Assembly: GCA_031260845.1 (NCBI GenBank)
Contig: JAISKR010000216.1
Location: forward strand, 1-6,693
Direction: 5' to 3'
DNA: 6,693 bases
Source of the DNA: Bacteroidales bacterium
GTDB taxonomy: Bacteria > Bacteroidota > Bacteroidia > Bacteroidales > UBA4181
Positions 1-5,664 of this stretch are shown here, piece after piece; the first letter of the stretch is position 1, and each line of letters begins with the position of its first letter. The position numbers were made by a program, and so were the translations under genes. The notes beneath the pieces were generated by a model. The model made no database searches and was not told the DNA's origin. It saw nothing but the letters and a program-made list of their open reading frames with translations.

Positions 1-2060
1 AGAAGCCCGAACGCAAGAGGGCGGACAAGTTTCGCCTCTCTATCGGTATCAATTTTAGGGAACAAATAATTATATGCTTTTTTTGCCCCTTCTGCATATT
101 CACAAAATAATTTTTCATCTGCATACTCACCAAGTTCTTTTGCAATCGCTTGCGCCTTTGACATGGTGTAATGTAAATATGCTGTTGCTTCCTCGGTATG
201 AAGTTTATTTGACATCGCCGTAATTTTTTCTCCGCAGTCTTCCGGTTCCAGCCACTCGCCAAGCTGCAATCCCTTTTCATAAACATATTTATTGTAAGGG
301 TTGGACTTCGCACTTTTTCGATTTTTGTGACCTGTGCGCGAAATTAAGTATTTAGCGAATTTCTGAATCATTGGATAATTTTTGCGCAAAATCTCAGTGT
401 CCCCGTAACGTTTCCAAAACCGGTAGGAAATGAGCACTATAGCATCCGGCCATCCGGCAGAATTACCTGTCGCCTTATATACTATTTCCATTCCTACAAG
501 CGGAACGGATGCGGAAATACTGCCGTTTTTGTACTGGCCGTCGCGTAAATCACCAAGCCATTTCCGGTAAAACGGCGCGGCATTCATCAAAAAAGCGCCT
601 GTATTAAAGAAAATTTGAGCGTCTCCTGTCCAAGGAACCCGTTCTCGCTGGGGACAATCTGTAGGAACATCAAGAAAATTACTTTTCATACTCCAAAATG
701 TATTTTTGAATAGTTGATTTACCTTTTCGTTGGAACAACTAAACTTTCCCGTTGTCTCCATATCGGAATACACAGCTATAGCTCTGAAATCGCGCGGATC
801 GATTTCGATGTCCGTTTCGATAAGCGCGTATCTGAAGCCGAAAACAGCAAATTTTGTTTTGTAAATATTTTCGCCGTCGGTGCAGGTAAAGTGTATTGTT
901 TGCAACGGCGTTTTTACGATTTTTCCTTTTAGATTTTTGCTTCCTGTAGACATCATAATCCTGTCGAGTAAGCGGAATTCCCTATCTACTTTTAGATGTT
1001 GAATACCATCGAGTGTAAACTCGCCTGAATCATCAAGCTTTTCCCCGCAGGTTAAATGCAGTGTTTGCCCCTTTTCTGCGTTCACGCGAAACTCAATATA
1101 CCCCGCGATATTCTGACCGAAATCCAACACTGTCATCCCGGCAGGTGTTATAAGTAGTTTTGGTATGAAGGTCTCATGTTCGCTAACAGACAAACTGTTT
1201 GATGCTCGGATTTCCGCCTCAGGCGGCTTCACCTCCCGCGCCATACCTTGATATGAAGGTGTAAGATTAGCATCGTATATTTCACCGTCTTTCATATCGG
1301 CAAAACGGAGAGGGCCGTCGTTACTCCATGTAAAACTATCATTACTAATAATCGTATCAATACTATTATCATCAGATGTTATTTCAAGCTGACAAAGAAA
1401 TTTGGTTTGCCGACCGTAAACAACGGTTTCTCCCCAGCAGCCCGCAGACCCGCGATACCAGCCGTCCGCAAGTTCAATCTCAAGTGAATTTTCTCTATTA
1501 AGCATTGCTGTTACATCATAAGTTTGATAGTGTAATCGTTTTCGATAATCGGTAAGGCCGGGCGCAAATTGAAAACCGCCAACCCGCACCCCGTTAATTC
1601 GCGCTATATACAGGCCGCAGGCAGTGATATAGAGACGCGCCGATACTACCGGCTTTTCGCAAACGAATTCTTTTTTGAAATAATCTACCGAATAGCGCGT
1701 GTTTTTTCTTGGCGTATAGTTTCCGCTTATCCAACGCGCTTTCCAATCGGATTTTTCAAGCAATCCCGTTTCAAACCATGATGCGGAAGGTTCACCTTCG
1801 ACATCCTTCTCGTCCCAGAGAGTTACAGACCATAGTATACGGCTGCGGCTTTGAAGCGGCTTACCCTGATAAAGAATATGAGTCATCCTGTTTGAAACAA
1901 TTTTACCGCTATCCCAAATTTCAACGGTATTCGAGCTTACTCTAATTCTGTAAGCGCTTTGTGTAGTGCCGCCTTCACAGTTCCAAAAAAAATGCGGTTC
2001 CGTTATATCAAGCCCGAGCGGATTTTCAAGATATTCTGTTCGTAAGTGTATAGCTTTCAT
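1..2060 (-). CDS. Alpha-L-rhamnosidase, glycoside hydrolase family 78 (3' end outside window)
   Basis: The reading frame is open from the ATG at 2060 to the window edge, giving 686 residues without a stop or frameshift; the C-terminus is missing. The N-terminus (MKAIHLRTEYLENPLGLD) is the usual start of bacterial GH78 proteins and has no signal peptide, so the enzyme is probably cytoplasmic. Residues about 1-110 form a fibronectin-like region and about 130-300 match the rhamnosidase N domain (ARLYITACGLY, INGVRVGG, LADGWYRG). Then comes a beta domain containing VLDFGQNIAGY (311-321). The (alpha/alpha)6 catalytic domain starts near 440 and carries DCPQRERVPWTGDAQ at 468-482. D468, E473 and D480 keep the spacing of Asp567, Glu572 and Asp579 of Bacillus RhaB; E473 would be the general acid. 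The second catalytic glutamate, about 270 residues later in RhaB, falls outside the window. Known role of the family: inverting hydrolysis of terminal alpha-L-rhamnose. Last gene of the operon here; samples are AT-rich (about 38% GC). Confidence 0.95.
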   Translation of the reverse strand, partial: MKAIHLRTEYLENPLGLDITEPHFFWNCEGGTTQSAYRIRVSSNTVEIWDSGKIVSNRMTHILYQGKPLQSRSRILWSVTLWDEKDVEGEPSASWFETGLLEKSDWKARWISGNYTPRKNTRYSVDYFKKEFVCEKPVVSARLYITACGLYIARINGVRVGGFQFAPGLTDYRKRLHYQTYDVTAMLNRENSLEIELADGWYRGSAGCWGETVVYGRQTKFLCQLEITSDDNSIDTIISNDSFTWSNDGPLRFADMKDGEIYDANLTPSYQGMAREVKPPEAEIRASNSLSVSEHETFIPKLLITPAGMTVLDFGQNIAGYIEFRVNAEKGQTLHLTCGEKLDDSGEFTLDGIQHLKVDREFRLLDRIMMSTGSKNLKGKIVKTPLQTIHFTCTDGENIYKTKFAVFGFRYALIETDIEIDPRDFRAIAVYSDMETTGKFSCSNEKVNQLFKNTFWSMKSNFLDVPTDCPQRERVPWTGDAQIFFNTGAFLMNAAPFYRKWLGDLRDGQYKNGSISASVPLVGMEIVYKATGNSAGWPDAIVLISYRFWKRYGDTEILRKNYPMIQKFAKYLISRTGHKNRKSAKSNPYNKYVYEKGLQLGEWLEPEDCGEKITAMSNKLHTEEATAYLHYTMSKAQAIAKELGEYADEKLFCEYAEGAKKAYNYLFPKIDTDREAKLVRPLAFGL

Positions 2061-2067
2061 TTTATTT

Positions 2068-2074
2068 TCCCTCT
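2068..2074 (-). promoter_or_regulatory. Ribosome binding site of the intact GH78 gene
   Basis: AGAGGGA lies 7 nt upstream of the ATG at 2060. It supports that start, which also matches the N-terminal sequence of the GH78 remnant upstream. Confidence 0.7.
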
Positions 2075-2089
2075 TTTAGCCTTTGTTTT

Positions 2090-2118
2090 ATTATTATGTC
2101 CATTTTTCACGGACGCAA
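2090..2118 (-). promoter_or_regulatory. Weak candidate sigma-70-type promoter upstream of GH78
   Basis: TTGCGT (2118-2113, 3 of 6 to TTGACA) is followed after 17 nt by AATAAT (2095-2090, 5 of 6 to TATAAT). It sits in the short AT-rich gap before the intact GH78 gene, where a private promoter would be possible. The -35 match is poor, and AT-rich DNA yields such boxes by chance. Read-through from the upstream operon is the simpler assumption. Confidence 0.2.
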
Positions 2119-2126
2119 TGTTCTTT

Positions 2127-2252
2127 TCAGATAACATGAAACAATCTGACTGACCTAATCAGACCTTCGCAGTTCCAGTAAAAGCATGGTTCCGCAATAT
2201 CAAGCCCCAATGGGCTTTCAAGATATTCGGTTCGTAAGTGTATGGATTTCAT
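2127..2252 (-). pseudogene. Truncated second GH78 alpha-L-rhamnosidase (5' remnant, 41 codons)
   Basis: The ATG at 2252 opens a 41-codon frame ending in TGA at 2129-2127. Its first 30 residues (MKSIHLRTEYLESPLGLD, then IAEPCFYWNCEG) match the N-terminus of the intact GH78 at 25 of 30 positions. By hand count the DNA matches at 72 of 90 positions. After the glycine at codon 30 similarity ends abruptly, and 11 unrelated codons follow before the stop. The catalytic domain is absent, so no activity is possible. The start overlaps the GH43 stop as ATGA and has an AAGGAG site 7 nt upstream, so the lost gene was probably translationally coupled to GH43. A short peptide may still be made. Divergence of about 20% argues against a very recent duplication; this is more likely the stub of an older tandem paralogue removed by deletion. 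Confidence 0.88.
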
Positions 2253-3193
2253 GGCGCTTCTCCTTTTTTTACCCGCAGCCAGCCGCCACGTTCTTCAATT
2301 TCTATGAACATTGCTCGTTCTTTTGGGGTACGATTCGGCGCGTGTATCGTCAGAAGCAACTGTCCTGGAACCGTAGGTTCTTTGTGGGAACGGAACAGCA
2401 TCCCGTGACCTCCGTCCGCGGCAAAGAGTGGTTCGGGATCTTGTATCCAGGGACCGAGCACTGTTCCTGTTTCTGACTTTGCCGTACCAATAAGGTAACG
2501 CATACCTTTTCCAACGGATGACCAGAGCATAAAGAGGGAGTTTTTTCCCTGAAACAAAAACGGCCCATCGGTAACATAATTTCTTTTTGCTTTTTTGAAC
2601 AAGGCCGCAAACGGGATTTGAGGCAAAGGGTGCGTCCAGGTCGCTTCACTTGCCCGGAACAAGAGAACCGCCTCCCCGATGGAAGTTTTAAGATTATTCG
2701 CAAGGGGCACGGCGCAAATTTGCCCGTCCCCCGCCTGACTCCATTCATGACAGAAGACCATCCAGGGTTTTTGTTGTTCGTCAACATACAGAGTGCCGTC
2801 AAGACATTCCCATTCCGGCGGTGTTACCGGCCCTTCGCTCCAGGGTACAAAGGGGCCGTAAAGCCCCTGTTCGCCTGAGCCGCCCGCGCTCTTGAGTATC
2901 GCTGTTCCCCTGCGGCCCTGTACCGGCTTAAAGGTGGCGAACATATACCATTCGTTCCGGTATTGATGGACTTCCGGCGCCCAGAACTGGCCCTTTGACC
3001 AAAAATTCATGGGTGGACGGAACGCCGGAAACGGCCCCTCGAATTCGTCCATGTCTCCCAAACTTGTATACATATCGAACCCTGTGCCGGAGCCTCTCCA
3101 GATATTCTTGTCCGTTGAACCGTAGAGATAATAACTATCCTGTTGTACAACCACAAAAGGGTCCCTAATTTGAATGTCCTGCCTTTTCGTCAT
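2249..3193 (-). CDS. Glycoside hydrolase family 43 protein (arabinosidase/xylosidase-like)
   Basis: This is a 314-residue single-domain five-bladed beta-propeller glycosidase with no signal peptide, so probably cytoplasmic. The start at 3193 is preferred over an ATG at 3319 because the protein then begins just before the first propeller strand, GAGGAAGG lies 7 nt upstream, and the longer form would run 110 nt into the esterase gene. Visible motifs: IRDPFVV with D11, the usual GH43 catalytic base; FWAPEVHQY at 70-78; LDGTLYVDE at 131-139 with D132, the likely pKa-modulating aspartate; FCHEW at 147-151; TDGPFLF at 208-214; GGHGMLF at 261-267; IHAPN at 283-287. The acid usually lies in an EGP motif; here that site reads DGP, so the catalytic acid is uncertain. 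Known family activities include alpha-L-arabinofuranosidase, beta-xylosidase and arabinanase; the exact substrate cannot be read from sequence. It lies 16 nt after the esterase gene and its stop overlaps the GH78 remnant's start. Confidence 0.9.
   Translation of the reverse strand: MTKRQDIQIRDPFVVVQQDSYYLYGSTDKNIWRGSGTGFDMYTSLGDMDEFEGPFPAFRPPMNFWSKGQFWAPEVHQYRNEWYMFATFKPVQGRRGTAILKSAGGSGEQGLYGPFVPWSEGPVTPPEWECLDGTLYVDEQQKPWMVFCHEWSQAGDGQICAVPLANNLKTSIGEAVLLFRASEATWTHPLPQIPFAALFKKAKRNYVTDGPFLFQGKNSLFMLWSSVGKGMRYLIGTAKSETGTVLGPWIQDPEPLFAADGGHGMLFRSHKEPTVPGQLLLTIHAPNRTPKERAMFIEIEERGGWLRVKKGEAP
2260..2265 (-). promoter_or_regulatory. Ribosome binding site inside the GH43 3' end, serving the GH78 remnant
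   Basis: AAGGAG lies within the last codons of GH43, 7 nt before the remnant's ATG at 2252. Site and overlapping start are intact, which shows that a real gene once began here. Confidence 0.7.
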
Positions 3194-3200
3194 GGTACTC

Positions 3201-3208
3201 CCTTCCTC
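3201..3208 (-). promoter_or_regulatory. Ribosome binding site that decides the GH43 start
   Basis: GAGGAAGG ends 7 nt before the ATG at 3193. It lies in the 16-nt gap after the esterase stop and favours this start over the in-frame ATG at 3319. Confidence 0.7.
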
Positions 3209-3209
3209 T

Positions 3210-3983
3210 TTATTGCAACAGCGGTAGTATTTTTTCGGTAACAACCCTGTACCCTGCCGCGTTAAGATGAAGGCCGTCAAAAGTAAATCTTTTATCCAAA
3301 TTTCCCGCTTCATCCACAAGGCTGGAGCTTACATCAAGCCAAATGGCGTTATACATTTGGGCTTTTTCCTCAAGCAAACCATTCAAGGTTTTTATGGACG
3401 CCGCCGTGCGCCTGCCATGAAGAACCATACGCATAAAACTGTCGGTAATTGTTGGATTTGTCGGATACACGGCTTGTAAAATGATGTTTGTCTCGTGATA
3501 GGTGGATCGTGAAAGCGATAATACCTGCTCGATATTTTTTGCAATATTCACCGGTTCCACACCCCTGGCAAGATCGTTTGTCCCGATAAGAATAACAATA
3601 TTCTGGGGAGCAAGGGGTAAAACCGTTTGCTCAAAACGTTTATTCATCTCTCCGCTTACCTCCCCGCTGATACCACGGTTATACACAAGGCGTCCTTTTT
3701 CCGCGGTATAATCGGCAAAGAATTCAGAGACACGGTAATTTTCGGTAATAGAGTCTCCGAGAAAAACCGTCTGGCCTTTCTTTGCGGTTTCGTTCATAAG
3801 GATGAACCCTATGGGTTTACTGCCACGCTCGGTCTCCGAAAGCTTATTAAATGAATTCAATGTTGAACGCATTACCAAAGCCAAGGTAACAATAATTATC
3901 ACGACCAGGGAGACACAAACAACAATGACCATTTTTGAACTCCTTTTATCCACAGTATTTCTTTTCACTACGCCTTTGCTCAT
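3210..3983 (-). CDS. Membrane-anchored SGNH/GDSL-family hydrolase (probable carbohydrate esterase)
   Basis: A 257-residue protein with a basic N-terminus (1-18), one strongly hydrophobic helix at about 18-38 and a globular SGNH domain from about 70. The helix lacks a lipobox or clear cleavage site, so it is best read as a signal anchor placing the domain outside the cytoplasmic membrane. All SGNH blocks are present: FLGDSIT at 74-80 with nucleophile S78; NRGISGE at 102-108 supplying the oxyanion glycine (G104); IGTNDLA at 133-139 with N136; and DGLHLN at 236-241 with D236 and H239 completing the triad. Such enzymes hydrolyse esters. In this setting removal of acetyl or other acyl groups from a plant oligosaccharide is the likely job, though the family also contains lipases and thioesterases. 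AAGGAG lies 10 nt before the ATG. The gene follows the symporter by 26 nt and precedes GH43 by 16 nt, so co-transcription is expected. Confidence 0.9.
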   Translation of the reverse strand: MSKGVVKRNTVDKRSSKMVIVVCVSLVVIIIVTLALVMRSTLNSFNKLSETERGSKPIGFILMNETAKKGQTVFLGDSITENYRVSEFFADYTAEKGRLVYNRGISGEVSGEMNKRFEQTVLPLAPQNIVILIGTNDLARGVEPVNIAKNIEQVLSLSRSTYHETNIILQAVYPTNPTITDSFMRMVLHGRRTAASIKTLNGLLEEKAQMYNAIWLDVSSSLVDEAGNLDKRFTFDGLHLNAAGYRVVTEKILPLLQ

Positions 3984-4009
3984 GGTTTCTTTGCTCCTTC
4001 ATTTTCTTG

Positions 4010-5641
4010 TTACCGTTTTTTGGCTTTGGCCTTTTTCACGGCTGTTTTTCGCTGATACTTTGCCTCTTCCTCATCGAAACTTAAGCCCTTCTTAGCGCAT
4101 TTTGCCCGCAGTTCTTCCACCCGCTTTTCTTCGGCGATTTGGTCAAGACGCGCCTGTTCCCGCGCCGCTTTTTCTTCAGGCGACACGTAGACTTCGCCGC
4201 GGGCTTCGGCCTCCGCCTTGTGGCGGGCGATGATGTCGGTGCGGATTTGCGGCAGTTGTTTTTCTATGTTAAAGAATATCAGCATAAACACGACGAACAG
4301 CAGCGTAAGCATGGGTACTCCAAAAAATCCCCAGACAAAGAAGTTTTGTAAAGAAACGTTTTGAGAGACCCAACTGCCATCTGCCGTAGGAGGTACATAG
4401 CCGAACCTGGATAGAAACATATTGAATATTCCTTGGCCTATACCATAAACAACGGTATCAATAACGGTATAAATGGCGGCTGATAGACCATCACAGCGAA
4501 ACCCATTCAGCCACTCGACATGATCCAATGCGGCCGCCAGCAAGGCCATAATACCGATGCTCGGAAGATAACCAATTGACTTTATAAACATGAAAGTCAG
4601 AACCGCAGTCATATTCCGTGGTTGCAACATACATAGGCCGCAGGCGATTGCGGCGAGTGTAAAGCCGATCATCGTGATATTGCGTCTGCCAAACTTTTTA
4701 ACAAGCGGCCACAATAAGAAGACGCCAGGTCCAAGAGGAAACTGCCCGATAACATTAATAAGCGTTATAGTTCTGCCATCATTATAGGTACCCAACACCC
4801 AATTAGCGTAATATATCATACTCAGACTCTGGAATATATTGAACAGCCTGAGCAAAACAAAAATGCCCATGATCATGATCCAGTATTTGCTGGCAAAACA
4901 TGCCTTTAGTTGCTGAACAAAGGTATGAGTTTTTATTTCCACTGTCGATTCGGTGGCTTCCTCTGTAACACGTTCCCGCGTGAAGTAATACTGTAACAGA
5001 ACAGCGGGAAGCGCTATGATTGATGCTATACTCATAACAGCAATCCACCTACCCTGATTTACCCCCATTAAAGGCAGGAGTACCATGGGGAACAGCATGC
5101 TTATAACCATGCCGGGAAGCATATTGTTGCCCATGGCGGTGATTACGGCCAAACCGTCGCGCTGTTTCGCGTTCCGTGTGGCCAGCGGCATCTGGAGCAT
5201 ATAGCTCATATTGTACATGGTAAAGGCAAAGGCAAAAAAAAGATTGTAGCTGACAATAACCCAAATTGCCTGAATATTGGCGTCTGCCTGAGGTATAGTA
5301 TAAAGCAGAACGCCGGTAATCAACATCAGAGGACCGGATATCAGAATCCATGGGCGGACCTTGCCCTGACGACAACGGGTGGTGTCGATGATGCGTCCCA
5401 TGATGATATTGGTAAAGGCGTCAAATATTTTTGAGAAAATAGGTACCAGCATTAGGAATGTCCCGCCCCACAAATTACTCAGCTTGAGAACATCGGTGTA
5501 AAAAACGTTCAAATAGCTGCCGCCCACCGAATAGTAAGCCACATACAATAAACCAGGGGCCAAAAAGTGACCCAGCCAGCGTTCGCTTCCGCTAACGTTA
5601 AAAGACTTGATACGTGAATCAAATATTTTTGCCGAAAACAT
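4010..5641 (-). CDS. GPH-family sugar:cation symporter (MelB/XynP-like, major facilitator superfamily)
   Basis: A 543-residue polytopic membrane protein with about 12 hydrophobic segments between residues 25 and 460. The loop after the second helix carries MGRIIDTTRCRQGKVRPW (81-98), the GPH/MelB signature. DHVEWLNGFRCDG (373-385) is the family's later conserved loop. Known family role: import of glycosides or short oligosaccharides with Na+ or H+. Aligned by eye to MelB, the cation-site Asp55 is kept as D74 but Asp59 is replaced by N78. The last 80 or so residues (460-543) are a highly charged cytoplasmic tail, likely helical or coiled coil around 485-515, ending in KKAKAKKR; MelB proteins of about 470 residues have no such extension. 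The start at 5641 has AGGAGG 10 nt upstream. The gene begins 23 nt after the oxidoreductase stop and lies 26 nt before the esterase, so it probably imports the substrate of the operon's glycosidases. The substrate is not identifiable from sequence. Confidence 0.93.
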   Translation of the reverse strand: MFSAKIFDSRIKSFNVSGSERWLGHFLAPGLLYVAYYSVGGSYLNVFYTDVLKLSNLWGGTFLMLVPIFSKIFDAFTNIIMGRIIDTTRCRQGKVRPWILISGPLMLITGVLLYTIPQADANIQAIWVIVSYNLFFAFAFTMYNMSYMLQMPLATRNAKQRDGLAVITAMGNNMLPGMVISMLFPMVLLPLMGVNQGRWIAVMSIASIIALPAVLLQYYFTRERVTEEATESTVEIKTHTFVQQLKACFASKYWIMIMGIFVLLRLFNIFQSLSMIYYANWVLGTYNDGRTITLINVIGQFPLGPGVFLLWPLVKKFGRRNITMIGFTLAAIACGLCMLQPRNMTAVLTFMFIKSIGYLPSIGIMALLAAALDHVEWLNGFRCDGLSAAIYTVIDTVVYGIGQGIFNMFLSRFGYVPPTADGSWVSQNVSLQNFFVWGFFGVPMLTLLFVVFMLIFFNIEKQLPQIRTDIIARHKAEAEARGEVYVSPEEKAAREQARLDQIAEEKRVEELRAKCAKKGLSFDEEEAKYQRKTAVKKAKAKKR

Positions 5642-5651
5642 ATAAGTTTTT

Positions 5652-5657
5652 CCTCCT
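5652..5657 (-). promoter_or_regulatory. Ribosome binding site of the symporter gene
   Basis: A perfect AGGAGG lies in the 23-nt gap after the oxidoreductase stop, 10 nt before the ATG at 5641. It supports that start over internal methionines. Confidence 0.7.
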
Positions 5658-5664
5658 GTCTCGT

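Noticed and set aside
2145..2163. Inverted repeat TCTGA/TCAGA near the end of the GH78 stub, considered as a terminator or insertion scar
   Set aside because: The arms are only 5 nt with a 9-nt loop, there is no following T-run on the minus strand, and no target-site duplication is convincing.
2350..2802. A 150-codon minus-strand frame inside GH43
   Set aside because: It is an alternative frame of GH43 with no family features; GH43 motifs continue uninterrupted through the region.
3194..3319. N-terminal extension of GH43 to an in-frame ATG at 3319
   Set aside because: It would overlap the 3' end of the esterase gene by 110 nt, the added residues do not look like a GH43 domain or signal peptide, and a good ribosome site serves the ATG at 3193.
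4803..5375. Minus-strand frames of 81 and 108 codons inside the symporter gene
   Set aside because: They are out-of-frame shadows of the symporter, whose own frame is continuous with family motifs on both sides.
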